This document shows, one piece after another, positions 18,358 through 27,424 of a stretch of DNA of 64,000 nt. The notes under the pieces were generated by a model. That model was given only the letters and a program-made list of their open reading frames with translations, made no database searches and had not been told where the DNA came from. Each line of letters opens with the position of its first letter. The first letter of the stretch is position 1. Made by a program: the position numbers and the translations under genes. Origin of the DNA: Aequorivita aurantiaca (lineage in GTDB: Bacteria; Bacteroidota; Bacteroidia; Flavobacteriales; Flavobacteriaceae); the NCBI RefSeq assembly GCF_030410135.1, contig NZ_JAUGQQ010000004.1, positions 181,611-245,610 of the forward strand, read 5' to 3'.

Positions 18358-18546
18358 TCACCCAATCTTATTCACCCATTCAAAAAACGAGGTTCTATCC
18401 GGTTCCAAGCCCGCTTTCACCCTTGCAGCCTCCTGTTGCAACTGCTGTTGGGTTTTTCTGCGTAGGTAGTAGCAACCTTCTTTCTTACAAATAATGAACT
18501 CTTTAAACTCAGGGTAATTCTCAGGCATATAGATCAACTTTGCCAT
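18358..18546 (-). CDS. Small conserved-looking protein, 62 aa
   Basis: A short soluble protein (MAKLIYMPENYPEFKEFIIC at the start, a basic middle KEGCYYLRRKTQQQLQQEAA, end SFFEWVNKIG). It contains two Cys and a Gln-rich helix. I do not recognise it. It lies 80 bp downstream of the 266-aa gene on the same strand and could be part of the same transcript. Confidence 0.55.
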   Translation of the reverse strand: MAKLIYMPENYPEFKEFIICKKEGCYYLRRKTQQQLQQEAARVKAGLEPDRTSFFEWVNKIG

Positions 18547-18626
18547 CGGTATCTTTATTTAAGTATAATACAAATAGAAAAACCCTCTCTCATCCAGACG
18601 GACAAGAAAGGGAATTCCTTTTTCCT

Positions 18627-19427
18627 TTAGGCTAAGGTCAATACCTTTAAAGCATTGTCACTAGCTAACTCATAAAATGTACTTCCCAGTTCCTGGTAAA
18701 ATATTATACCACCGGCAACCACATTGGTAACCTCCAGAGGCAGGGCACTGCCAATGGCAAAGTCCACCGTAAGAACAGTATCACTTGCCGTTTCACTGTT
18801 CAGCGGAATATGGCCACTGTAACTGATGAGGCCCTTTCCATCATACTCCTCATCCGTAGGCGAATATCCCTTAGTGGCGGACTCATACTCATAGTTACTC
18901 ACAAGGCCCGAAGCCAGTAACAATCTAAAGTGGGTAGCCCCCTCAGGCGCAGTTACGGAAAAGTCTGGATTAAACGGTGGTATGGTCCACGTTACCGAAT
19001 CGCGATTCGCGTTAACCACAGGCGCAGCAAAAGGCGCATAAAAGCGCGAACTGAAAGCACACTTCACATTGAACTCAAAATTCTTGAGCTGAACCGTATG
19101 GTCAGAAATTGCCACGGGACGTTCTCCTCTCGCTCCAGAATCCATATCCAGTATTCTGTGCATAACCTTCGAAAGTCGGCTGGAAATCCTGCTGTCCCCC
19201 AACTTTTTAACTACCCCGCTAAAAGCAGTTCTAAAACCCTTTCCCGCACTGGCGCTTCCGCCAAACTCCATCATGTTTTCCCGCGTCCTCTTGTATTTCG
19301 GATCAGTCATGATTCTGTCTTTGCTTACCCCGCCAGCGGAGCGAACAAGGTTTTTACCGTCTTGTTTGTAGAAGGTCAACCCCTCCAGGGTTCCTTCAAT
19401 CTTAATAAAGCTCGTATTACGTGCCAT
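18627..19427 (-). CDS. Bacteroidota protein of unknown function
   Basis: A 266-aa protein without a signal peptide. Its first 110 residues follow a pattern I have seen in a Bacteroidota-restricted family of unknown function: a start like KIEGTLEGLTFYKQDGKNLV, then GGVSKDRIMTDPKYKRTREN and GFRTAFSGVVKKLGDSRISS. The C-terminal half (about 120-266) looks like two beta-sandwich repeats (DSVTWTIPPFNPDFSVTAPE). The Lys/Arg-rich N-terminal module recalls the short SH3-like repeats of DUF6266-type proteins, but this is only a resemblance. No role is known. The small 62-aa gene follows it. Confidence 0.65.
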   Translation of the reverse strand: MARNTSFIKIEGTLEGLTFYKQDGKNLVRSAGGVSKDRIMTDPKYKRTRENMMEFGGSASAGKGFRTAFSGVVKKLGDSRISSRLSKVMHRILDMDSGARGERPVAISDHTVQLKNFEFNVKCAFSSRFYAPFAAPVVNANRDSVTWTIPPFNPDFSVTAPEGATHFRLLLASGLVSNYEYESATKGYSPTDEEYDGKGLISYSGHIPLNSETASDTVLTVDFAIGSALPLEVTNVVAGGIIFYQELGSTFYELASDNALKVLTLA

Positions 19428-19888
19428 AATTTAAAAATTTAGGATGCCTGTTATTTTTTTAAGGCATCAGATTAAACAATTTATTAAAAACTGAAATCGC
19501 GACTCTCAATTCAAAAAATAGCAGATAACATTTCGTTATCGGGGGGAAAAATATTTCGCTCTCTAGGGGAAGAAATTTTTTATGCCAAGGCACAAGTAGT
19601 TGAAAACGAGCCGACAAAGTAAAATTAGAAAATCGGATTTTCCAAATTTATTTTCATTTTCGCCGGTTCAAAAAAGAGGGTTACTACGTAAAGGGTCCAA
19701 AACTTTAACATTTTGGGGCAGTTTTTTACCTCCGATTTTTCGGGTTTTTTTAAAAAATGAGTTAGAAAACGCATGTATTTTGCATACCAAACAACAGGCA
19801 AAAAATTGAACGTCCCCAACTAACCTGATGGTGAAAATTTAGAAACTTTTTCACTTCCTGATAAAATAAAACTTATTGCTAAAATGCT

Positions 19889-19912
19889 GTCCCGTCGAGC
19901 GCAGCCGAGACC
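19889..19912. repeat. Dispersed palindromic repeat copy
   Basis: CCCGTCGAGCGCAGCCGAGA belongs to the same family as GTTCGAGCGCAGTCGAGAAC at 12791-12810. It marks the left border of the AT-rich island, about 230 bp before the methylase gene. Confidence 0.6.
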
Positions 19913-20086
19913 TCCTGCTCCATCGTAATGCCTAGCCTACACCTAGGCAAAAACAGCCGAAATAGAACATTTACTGATTTTAAATTAGCAAAGATACAAT
20001 AACTCTACGCTCATAAAACTTAATTAAGAATTTACTACTTTAGCCATTTTGCATATTAATTACAAACCTCAGAATAATTTGAAATT

Positions 20087-20143
20087 ATGAAAACATTTAA
20101 TATGAAAAATAGGAAATTATTACAATTAGCGGAGAAAATGTAG
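20087..20143 (+). other. Possible 18-codon leader ORF before the methylase
   Basis: ATG at 20087 opens a short frame (MKTFNMKNRKLLQLAEKM) whose TAG stop ends 1 nt before the methylase ATG (20145). Such an arrangement could couple translation or limit methylase expression. It could also be chance in AT-rich DNA. No controller protein gene is present. Confidence 0.35.
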
Positions 20144-20144
20144 A

Positions 20145-21500
20145 ATGAGATTTATAGATTTATTCGCAGGACTTGGAGGCTTTCATAAAGCATTGCACGA
20201 ACTTGGACACGAGTGTGTATTTGCAAGTGAACTCGACCCTGTATTAAGAGATACCTACAAAAAGAATTGGGGTAAAGACATTAACATTCACGGTGACATT
20301 AGGAAAATTGTCAAAGACGATATTGACTTAATTCCTGATCACGATATATTATGTGCAGGTTTCCCTTGTCAGCCATTTTCAAAAGCGGGTAAACAACTTG
20401 GACGAGAGGACGACAGAGGAACGCTTTTTGACGAAATTGTGAAAATTCTTGAAGCTCGAAAACCTAAATATTTCATCTTAGAGAATGTTCGATTCATTGC
20501 CAAGCACAATAACGAAGAAACTTGGAAAGCAATGAAAGTTGAGTTTGAGAGATTAGGGTATCAAGTTGACCATAAAGACTATTCCCCTCACGACTTTGGT
20601 ATTCCACAACATAGACAAAGAATATTTATTGTTGGCTCATTAGGAAAAAATGCACTCGACGATTTTAGTTTTGACAAGGTCGATAAATACAAAAAAAATG
20701 TTGTTGAACTAGAAAATTTCATTGAGCAGAACCCAGTTAGTGCAAAACAACTACCTAAATCAAATCAAGATTGCATACAACTTTGGCAAGACTTAATTGA
20801 TGCTTTACCAAAAGAGGTAAAAATCCCAGGTTTTCCAATTTGGGGAATGGAATTCGGAGCAGACTATCCATTTGAAGAACAATATCCTCATTTACTTTCT
20901 GAAACAGAATTGGGCGAATACAAAGGAAATTTTGGGATTTCATTAAAAGGAATGACCAAGGAAGAACAATTAGCAAATCTACCAAGCTACGCAAGAGTTG
21001 TAGATGAGTTTCCTGATTGGAAACAAAGATATATTAAGCAGAATAGGCAATTTTATAAAGACAACAAAAAGTTCATAAAAGAAGCGGTAACGCAAATTTC
21101 AAAGTTGCCATCTCAAAGTTGGCAAAAGTTAGAATGGAACGTTGGAGACAGTGAACGGAAAATTCATAATTATCTCTTGCAATTCAGAGCTTCAGGAATT
21201 AGAATTAAAAAGCCTGATTTTTTCCCTTCTCTAGTTTGTACAAACACGCAAATTCCAATTATCGGTTGGGAAAACAGATACATTACAAAAAAGGAAGGAT
21301 TGAAACTTCAATCTTTAACAGGTTTAAAACTACCCGAAAACGACAATGCAGCTTTCAAAGCTTTAGGAAATGCTGTAAATGCCAAAATTGTAAAGCTCAT
21401 TGCTATTCAGCTTTTGGTTAAAGAAAAGAAAATAAATGGAGTTGCGAAGCAACTCCATTCGTCTAATTCATTATCCAAATCCTATGAGCCAGCAAAATAA
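20145..21500 (+). CDS. DNA (cytosine-5)-methyltransferase
   Basis: A 451-aa C5-cytosine methylase that protects host DNA in a restriction system. Motif I is DLFAGLGGFHKAL (5-17), motif IV with the catalytic Cys75 is AGFPCQPFSKAG, motif VI is ENVRF, motif VIII is QHRQRIFIVG and motif X is ALGNAVN near the C-terminus. The region between VIII and X (about 190-390) is the target-recognition domain, longer than in small Dcm enzymes; the target sequence cannot be read. It is the first gene of a five-gene co-directional cluster. Its last codons overlap the start of the GHKL ATPase by 17 bp. The coding sequence is AT-richer than neighbouring housekeeping genes, which fits horizontal transfer. Confidence 0.96.
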   Translation: MRFIDLFAGLGGFHKALHELGHECVFASELDPVLRDTYKKNWGKDINIHGDIRKIVKDDIDLIPDHDILCAGFPCQPFSKAGKQLGREDDRGTLFDEIVKILEARKPKYFILENVRFIAKHNNEETWKAMKVEFERLGYQVDHKDYSPHDFGIPQHRQRIFIVGSLGKNALDDFSFDKVDKYKKNVVELENFIEQNPVSAKQLPKSNQDCIQLWQDLIDALPKEVKIPGFPIWGMEFGADYPFEEQYPHLLSETELGEYKGNFGISLKGMTKEEQLANLPSYARVVDEFPDWKQRYIKQNRQFYKDNKKFIKEAVTQISKLPSQSWQKLEWNVGDSERKIHNYLLQFRASGIRIKKPDFFPSLVCTNTQIPIIGWENRYITKKEGLKLQSLTGLKLPENDNAAFKALGNAVNAKIVKLIAIQLLVKEKKINGVAKQLHSSNSLSKSYEPAK

Positions 21501-23019
21501 AGTAAGTATTCGTCCACAAGTTACTATGCTCTCTGTCCTCAAGCACATAGAATATGAGACTTGGTATGCATTGGCTGAATTCATTGATAATGCAGTTGAT
21601 AGTTATCTAAAAAACAAACAGATTTTAAAGCAAGTTGAAGGTGATGATTTTGTGCTTGAAGTAAGAGTTGAAATCAATGAACCTGAAAACAGAATCACCA
21701 TAAGAGATAATGCAGGTGGAATTGGAGAACCCGATTATTCAAGAGCATTTCGAGCTGCGGAAGTTCCACCTGATAATTCAGGTCTTTCTGAATTTGGAAT
21801 GGGTATGAAATCAGCAGCTTGTTGGTTTGCTGATAATTGGTGTGTTACATCCACAGCATTGGGAGAAACACAGTTGAAGAAGGTTTCTTTCGATATGAAA
21901 AAGATTTTTGAGGATAAGTTAGAGGAGTTGGATGTTGAAATTAAATCTTGCGAGAAAAACCATCATTTCACTATCGTAGAGTTATTTGATGTAAACAGAA
22001 TGCCACGAAGAAAAGGCGTGGGGAAAGTAAAAGACCATTTGCGAAGCATTTACAGAGAATTTATTCGTAGAGGTGTTTTAAGGTTAACATTGAACAATGA
22101 GGAATTAAAATTTGATGATCCAAAAATCTTGAATGTTCCTCAATATGATAAACCAGATGAAGACTCTATTCTGTGGCGGAAGGAAATTGATTTTGAATTA
22201 GAAAAAGGTTTAGGTGTTCAGGGTTTTGTTGCGATTCGAGAAAAAGCCTCTACATCAGAAGCAGGTTTTGCACTATTTCGCAGAGGGAGGGTAATAGAAG
22301 GGAGTTTCGACAGCGGTTTTAGACCTGATTTCATTTTTGGAGCTCCAAACAGCTATCGTTATCAAAGAGTCTTTGGAGAACTTCACTTAGATGGATTTAG
22401 TGTAAACTTTACTAAAAAAGGAATTCAGTGGGATGAAAATCTAGAGATTTTCCTAAGACTACTGAAAGATGATATTAGCTCCAAAGACTTTCCATTACTG
22501 CAACAAGCAGAACAATATCGCGTAAGAGCAACTGAAAAAGAATACAAAACAGCAACCAAAGCTCTTGACGAAACCGTTAATGATTTTCAAAAGAAAGCAT
22601 CGCAAGCCATTGCAGATGTTGTTAATTCAATGACAGTTTCCGAGCCCGAAGAAAAGATTGAATTAACCAAAACCCAAAAAACACTTCATAGAGAATTTGA
22701 CATACGCTTTAATAAAGTCGATTGGAAAGTTTCAATTGAACTTTCATACGACCCTTCGTTAACTGAACTAATTGAAGTTGGAGATAGATTTATTAAGGAT
22801 GGCTTGTTTGAAGATAAAGTAAGAAAAATAGGTATTAGGCTTTCTTTGACTCATCCCTTTATGATTGAGTTTGCAGGCGTAGATAACAGCAAAATAGAAC
22901 CTATTTTGAGAATTGTGGCAGCTTTTGGACTATCCGAAATAATTGCAAAAGACAGCTACAAAAATCAAGGAGAGGTGCGGAGAAATTTTAATGAGTTAAT
23001 ATCTAATCTCTCAAAATAA
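21484..23019 (+). CDS. MORC-like GHKL ATPase of a restriction-modification system
   Basis: A 511-aa protein. The frame is open from 21436, but the ATG at 21484 fits the family better and overlaps the methylase stop. The GHKL ATP site is clear: motif N1 in ALAEFIDNAVDSYL (Glu32, Asn36), motif G1 DNAGGIG (75-81) and motif G2 SEFGMGMKSAACWFADNW (about 101-118). An S5-like region and a C-terminal domain follow. Bacterial MORC-type ATPases linked to methylase, Z1 helicase and nuclease genes were described by comparative genomics (Iyer, Abhiman and Aravind). They are thought to act as ATP-dependent DNA-loop or clamp modules in restriction. Its role here follows from that gene order. Confidence 0.9.
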   Translation: MSQQNKVSIRPQVTMLSVLKHIEYETWYALAEFIDNAVDSYLKNKQILKQVEGDDFVLEVRVEINEPENRITIRDNAGGIGEPDYSRAFRAAEVPPDNSGLSEFGMGMKSAACWFADNWCVTSTALGETQLKKVSFDMKKIFEDKLEELDVEIKSCEKNHHFTIVELFDVNRMPRRKGVGKVKDHLRSIYREFIRRGVLRLTLNNEELKFDDPKILNVPQYDKPDEDSILWRKEIDFELEKGLGVQGFVAIREKASTSEAGFALFRRGRVIEGSFDSGFRPDFIFGAPNSYRYQRVFGELHLDGFSVNFTKKGIQWDENLEIFLRLLKDDISSKDFPLLQQAEQYRVRATEKEYKTATKALDETVNDFQKKASQAIADVVNSMTVSEPEEKIELTKTQKTLHREFDIRFNKVDWKVSIELSYDPSLTELIEVGDRFIKDGLFEDKVRKIGIRLSLTHPFMIEFAGVDNSKIEPILRIVAAFGLSEIIAKDSYKNQGEVRRNFNELISNLSK

Positions 23020-23026
23020 TACAGAT

Positions 23027-25255
23027 ATGACGGAAATAATCGAAATACAGAATCAAAACCAAAATGGAGGTTGGCAACCATTTGTAGGTGATGAAACTAG
23101 TGAACTTTTGCGAAGTAAAGGTTTTACTAATTCTGATAGAAGTTTAAATCAAAGTGGCGAAAGAATATTGGATGAAACATACAGAATTATGCAGGTGTGT
23201 GGTAATCCTAATGACCAAACCAATAATGAAACAGGAATTGTAATTGGTTATGTCCAAAGTGGAAAAACTCTTTCTTTCACTACTCTGACTGCATTAGCTA
23301 GAGATAACAACTATCAGATTGTAATTGTAATTGCAGGTGTTTCAACTAATCTTGTAAATCAGTCAACACAGCGATTAGCGGACGATTTAAGATTAAACAC
23401 TCGCTTTGATAGAAAATGGACATTACTCCAAAACCCCAACAGCTACCAAGAAGCTGAAACAATTGAAACAACACTTGCCCAATGGGCTGACCCAACTTTT
23501 CCAAAAGAAAGATGTAGAACATTGCTTATTAGTGTAATGAAAAATACATCTCATTTGAACAATTTGGTAAATATAATCGTGGGTCAAGACCTCACAGGAG
23601 TACCAACTTTGATAATTGATGATGAAGGAGATCAAGCAAGTCTAAACACTAGGGCAAGATGGGCAGCACGACAAAATCTTGATATAGAAAGTTTAACTGA
23701 AAATCAAGTTTCAACTATTTACCGAAGAATAAACGCACTTCGCAATGTTTTTCCACATCACACATTTTTACAATACACCGCAACACCACAGGCAAATCTA
23801 TTCATAAATATAATGGATAGACTTTCGCCTAATTTCATAAAACTTTTAACTCCCGGACCTGATTACACAGGCGGAATTGATTTTTTTAGAAATAATCCAA
23901 ATCTTATTTCTGAGATACCACCAAATGAAATTCCTTCTACAACCAATCCGCTTTTTGAAATCCCTGAGAGTTTAAAAAGTGCATTGCAGCTTTTCTTTTT
24001 AGGTGTAGTTGCAGGAGAAATGCAAAACAATCACAGGAACAGAACAATGCTTGTACATCCTTCAAGATTACAAGGAGACCACAACGAATTTATAAATTGG
24101 ATAAGAAACACTTGTAATAGTTGGCAAAGGTTACTTTCAGGTATTGATGACGAAGACAGAAGAGAACTAATTGACGAATTCAGAACTTCATATAATCAAT
24201 TGCAAATGACCGTTTCGGATTTACCTAGTTTTGAAACGTTAACAGGAAATGATTTAATTCACGCTTTACGCTACACTCAAATTGTTGAAGTCAATTCCCG
24301 AAATGGAGCAACTCCACAAATTCCTTGGAATGATTTTTACTCTTGGATATTAGTAGGCGGTCAATCAATGGATAGAGGATTTACTGTTGAAGGTTTGACC
24401 GTAACTTATATGCCGAGAAATATCGGTACAGGAAACGTTGATACAATACAACAGAGAGCAAGATTTTTTGGCTATAAAAGACGGTATTTAGGCTATTGTC
24501 GTGTTTTCTTAGACCAAGTAACTATTGATGCTTACAATTTTATCGTAGAACACGAAGAAGATGTAAGAAATAGACTTTTAAAATTCCATTTGGATGATAG
24601 ACACCTAAACGATTTGGACAGAGTAGCTCTACTTAACCAAATGTTGAACCTAACTCGAAGAAACATAATATATGATGATTTAGATAGAAGTACTTTTGGA
24701 AATGATTGGTATAGAATTAGAGCTCCTCACGATACTATCGAATATATTGAACAAAATAGACAGGCTGCATTTGATTTTATAAATTCATTTTCTAGGTTTT
24801 TTAGTGAAGATTCGGGAGATAATAGGAGAACAATTGAACAACGTAATTTGGTCGCACGTCTTACTCTAAAGGATTGCTACGACAATCTGCTTTTGAGAAT
24901 GAAGTTTACCAGAGAGACAGATTCGGTCAATTTTTCGCTATTGAGGAGTATCATAAAACAATATATTGATGAAAATCCAACTGAAGAATGTGTTGTATAT
25001 TTAATGAGTGCCAATTCAACTATAAACTGGCATAGTGGTATTCGTAAGTTGGATAGAAATGATGAAATAAATCCTTTATTTCAAGGTTCTAACCAAAATA
25101 CAGGATATTTAGGAGCAAGGGAAATTAAAGAGGAAAATATTGTGAGTATACAATTATACCTACTTGATTTTAGATCAACTGATTATACGAATGTATTACT
25201 TCCTGCAATTTGGATTCCTGAACATATGGGGGCTGATTTAATAAGGCAAGTATGA
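23027..25255 (+). CDS. Z1 domain superfamily II helicase-like protein
   Basis: A 742-aa protein. Walker A is GYVQSGKT (74-81), Walker B is LIIDDEGD (about 195-202), and QYTATPQANLFI (about 255) is the motif III-like TAT segment. The Z1 domain follows, with GGQSMDRGFTVEGLTVTYMP and the arginine-finger-like IQQRARFFGYKRRY. These features define the Z1 helicase-like proteins of MORC-type restriction systems, which probably translocate on DNA and drive cleavage by the partner nuclease. It starts 7 nt after the ATPase stop and overlaps the next gene by 4 bp (ATGA), so translation is coupled. Confidence 0.93.
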   Translation: MTEIIEIQNQNQNGGWQPFVGDETSELLRSKGFTNSDRSLNQSGERILDETYRIMQVCGNPNDQTNNETGIVIGYVQSGKTLSFTTLTALARDNNYQIVIVIAGVSTNLVNQSTQRLADDLRLNTRFDRKWTLLQNPNSYQEAETIETTLAQWADPTFPKERCRTLLISVMKNTSHLNNLVNIIVGQDLTGVPTLIIDDEGDQASLNTRARWAARQNLDIESLTENQVSTIYRRINALRNVFPHHTFLQYTATPQANLFINIMDRLSPNFIKLLTPGPDYTGGIDFFRNNPNLISEIPPNEIPSTTNPLFEIPESLKSALQLFFLGVVAGEMQNNHRNRTMLVHPSRLQGDHNEFINWIRNTCNSWQRLLSGIDDEDRRELIDEFRTSYNQLQMTVSDLPSFETLTGNDLIHALRYTQIVEVNSRNGATPQIPWNDFYSWILVGGQSMDRGFTVEGLTVTYMPRNIGTGNVDTIQQRARFFGYKRRYLGYCRVFLDQVTIDAYNFIVEHEEDVRNRLLKFHLDDRHLNDLDRVALLNQMLNLTRRNIIYDDLDRSTFGNDWYRIRAPHDTIEYIEQNRQAAFDFINSFSRFFSEDSGDNRRTIEQRNLVARLTLKDCYDNLLLRMKFTRETDSVNFSLLRSIIKQYIDENPTEECVVYLMSANSTINWHSGIRKLDRNDEINPLFQGSNQNTGYLGAREIKEENIVSIQLYLLDFRSTDYTNVLLPAIWIPEHMGADLIRQV

Positions 25256-26238
25256 AAATAATTGACCTGTTCGATTCTCTAAGCTTGCCTGAAAATGATA
25301 TCAAGGTTTTCAATGCAATTCCCATCCCCGAATACCCAAATTTTCGAGTTGCAATTGACTTTGAAGGAAATGCAGTTTTATTACTTTCTGTATCAAAAAG
25401 AATTAAGGACTTTAGTCTCAAAAATTTTCGCCTAAAATATTTGCAACTTGAACAAAATCTTGAATGTAAAATTTATGAGAATGACTCCTTTAAACTTCAA
25501 ACATTTACTGTAGTTACATTCCGTTGCAGTGATAGAAACTTGCAAGAATACTTTCTGAGAATATCTGAAACACTTGTAAATACAGTTGGGCCGAATCCAA
25601 CTCAACAACAAGTAATTGACTCGCTCAAAAAGTTTGTTGAAGTATTTAAAACTTTGACAGATTCTCCAACAAATACAGTAAACGGACTCTGGGCAGAATT
25701 ATTTTTAATTGAAAACTCAAGCAATCCAAAGGAGCTCATAAATTATTGGCATAATCTACCAGAGGAAAAATTTGATTTTAATGCAGGAACAGAAAGAATT
25801 GAAGTTAAAAGCAGTTCAAACTTTGAGAGAAAACATATTTTCTCAGCAGAACAGTTAAATCCACCGTCTGATACACAAGTTTTAATTGCTTCGATTTTTT
25901 TAAAGCAACACAGTTCAGGGAATAACATTCAGTACTTAATTGATAGAATTTCTAAAAAGATTGATTACAACTTTGAGATAGTTGACAAGCTAAATACGAT
26001 TGTTTTTAGAACGCTTGGAAGTTCTTTAGAACATTCTATTGGAGTAAAATTCGATTATGACATAGCTCAACAGTCATTATGTTTTTACAAACATCAGGAC
26101 ATTGACAAAATAGAGGAAGTTTATATTCCAAACAATGTGTCCGAAGTGAAATATAAATCTGATTTGACCAATATTGAACCATTAGAATTAAGTAGTTTAA
26201 AAAAATTCAATAAACTATTTCCATATATCAATCTTTAA
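25252..26238 (+). CDS. PD-(D/E)XK motif restriction nuclease
   Basis: A 328-aa protein, the likely DNA-cutting subunit. The active site is visible as Glu149 (GLWAELFLIE), Asp175 (EKFDFN) and ERIEVKSS with Glu184 and Lys186, followed by the core strand DTQVLIASIFL. This fits the PD-(D/E)XK family that accompanies Z1 helicases and MORC-like ATPases. The first 140 residues are a separate domain, perhaps for DNA or partner contacts. Its ATG overlaps the TGA of the helicase gene, which points to stoichiometric expression. Confidence 0.92.
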   Translation: MKIIDLFDSLSLPENDIKVFNAIPIPEYPNFRVAIDFEGNAVLLLSVSKRIKDFSLKNFRLKYLQLEQNLECKIYENDSFKLQTFTVVTFRCSDRNLQEYFLRISETLVNTVGPNPTQQQVIDSLKKFVEVFKTLTDSPTNTVNGLWAELFLIENSSNPKELINYWHNLPEEKFDFNAGTERIEVKSSSNFERKHIFSAEQLNPPSDTQVLIASIFLKQHSSGNNIQYLIDRISKKIDYNFEIVDKLNTIVFRTLGSSLEHSIGVKFDYDIAQQSLCFYKHQDIDKIEEVYIPNNVSEVKYKSDLTNIEPLELSSLKKFNKLFPYINL

Positions 26239-26249
26239 AATAAATAAAA

Positions 26250-26471
26250 ATGGCTCTAATAGGAAATATAATTAAAGAAAATAAGGATCAAATAAACCTT
26301 CGATCGGGAGAAGTTGTTTGTGATATAATAATCGAGAAAGATTATTTACAATTAAGAACTTACGCTATGGGCGATATAGAAAGAGAGAGAGGTAGTAAAC
26401 AAAATATCCAACTTTCTAAAGAAAAAGCTAAAGAGATCATAACAATACTGGAGCAATTTATCAATTCTTGA
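26250..26471 (+). CDS. Small protein at the end of the restriction operon, 73 aa
   Basis: The gene begins 11 bp after the nuclease stop on the same strand and shares the AT-rich composition of the island, so it probably belongs to the operon. The protein starts with short beta strands (ALIGNIIKENKDQINLRSGE, then CDIIIEKDYLQLRTY) and ends with a helix (SKEKAKEIITILEQFINS). The middle (GDIERERGSKQNIQLSKEKA) looks well defined rather than random. I do not recognise a family. It might be a DNA-binding accessory, an inhibitor of the nuclease, or unrelated cargo. Confidence 0.68.
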   Translation: MALIGNIIKENKDQINLRSGEVVCDIIIEKDYLQLRTYAMGDIERERGSKQNIQLSKEKAKEIITILEQFINS

Positions 26472-26711
26472 ATTTATTCAGAAATTCATATACACTTTAC
26501 CTCCCCAGTACCGCGCATTTTCAACGTCTGACCCACAACAGCAAGGGTTCCTTCTCCCCCTCTGGGAAATATTTGCAACTCATGCCACCAACAAGATGCC
26601 TCGCCGCCTATTTATCATAATTTCCCATAATAAAGTTTACCATTATCCCTACTTTAGAGGTATGTTCGGCAAGAAACCACAAACCTGAAAACAAATCATT
26701 ATTACAACTAT

Positions 26712-27182
26712 ATGAAAAAGCACAATTACCAAACAAAAGTAGAGTGGACAGGCAACCAAGGCAGTGGCACTTCCAACTATAATTCCTATAACAGAAACCA
26801 TACAATAACGATGGTGGGAAAATATGCCAGTATCAATGGTTCATCGGATCCCTCCTTTATGGGCGACAAAACACGCTACAATCCCGAAGAACTGTTTCTA
26901 TCTTCCCTATCCACCTGCCATATGCTTTGGTATCTGCATCTATGTTCAACAAACAAAATTATAGTCACTGAATATATTGACAATGCCACAGGAGTAATGG
27001 AAGAAACCAAAAACGGAAGTGGCAGGTTTACCCAAGTAATCCTCCATCCAAAAGTAAAAATTATGGATGGCACCATGATTCAAAAGGCTAATGAATTGCA
27101 CAGCGAAGCCAACAAAATGTGCTTTATTGCCAATTCTTGTAATTTTAAAATAGAGCATCTGCCCAGTACGATTAGCGGATAG
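26712..27182 (+). CDS. OsmC family peroxiredoxin-like protein
   Basis: A 156-aa OsmC/Ohr-fold protein that probably reduces organic hydroperoxides with a reactive Cys pair. The first Cys lies in LSSLSTCHMLWYLHLC (about 64) and the second in CFIANSCNFKIEHLP near the C-terminus. The N-terminal segment NHTITMVGKYASINGSSDP is typical of the YhfA/OsmC-like branch. It stands alone after the defence island and marks the return to ordinary base composition. The 240-bp gap upstream contains no gene. Confidence 0.9.
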   Translation: MKKHNYQTKVEWTGNQGSGTSNYNSYNRNHTITMVGKYASINGSSDPSFMGDKTRYNPEELFLSSLSTCHMLWYLHLCSTNKIIVTEYIDNATGVMEETKNGSGRFTQVILHPKVKIMDGTMIQKANELHSEANKMCFIANSCNFKIEHLPSTISG

Positions 27183-27185
27183 ATT

Positions 27186-27216
27186 ATGGATTGTTGGATT
27201 GTTGGAATATTGGATT
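27186..27216. repeat. Short GGATTGTT-type tandem repeat
   Basis: Three to four imperfect 8-9 bp units of the form GGATTGTT/GGAATATT lie directly after the OsmC stop codon. The same unit recurs at 45292-45366 and, in degenerate form, near 47490-47520. It resembles other flavobacterial intergenic tracts. Confidence 0.6.
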
Positions 27217-27424
27217 TTTTGAATAGTGCATTTTTGGCTTTTCGAAAGCACTACAACGTGAAAGCCTAGGTGTGCTAATAGAGATCGAATCAAGCTCAAA
27301 ACACCAAGACCTAAAACCTAAGATGTAATCTCCAACAAACATAATCAATGCACCCCAATGAATAATGCGGGTATTAAATTTTACAAAATCTTTATATCCC
27401 ATTCCATAACTTTACATAAAAAAG

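Larger units (their letters stand above)
19428..20144. other. AT-rich intergenic region upstream of the defence island
   Basis: A 717-bp stretch without a convincing gene. It holds a perfect small palindrome GAAAATC-G-GATTTTC (19628-19642), a dispersed palindromic repeat (19889-19912) and an 18-codon reading frame (20087-20143) just before the methylase. Short open frames on both strands near 19600-19820 are antisense to each other, low in complexity and not supported. The left part should hold the promoter of the 266-aa gene and the right part that of the restriction operon. The base composition falls sharply toward the right, as in the island. Confidence 0.6.

Noticed and set aside
18627..19427. 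A phage structural gene
   Set aside because: No other phage genes are nearby, and the N-terminal pattern recalls a chromosomal Bacteroidota family of unknown function.
19600..19820. Small open frames on both strands in the gap before the methylase
   Set aside because: The two frames are antisense to each other, low in complexity, and have no recognisable start signal or homology.
20145..26238. The four-gene restriction cluster as a wholly new system
   Set aside because: The methylase, MORC-like ATPase, Z1 helicase and PD-(D/E)XK combination has already been recognised by comparative genomics; only the small fifth gene and leader frame seem new.
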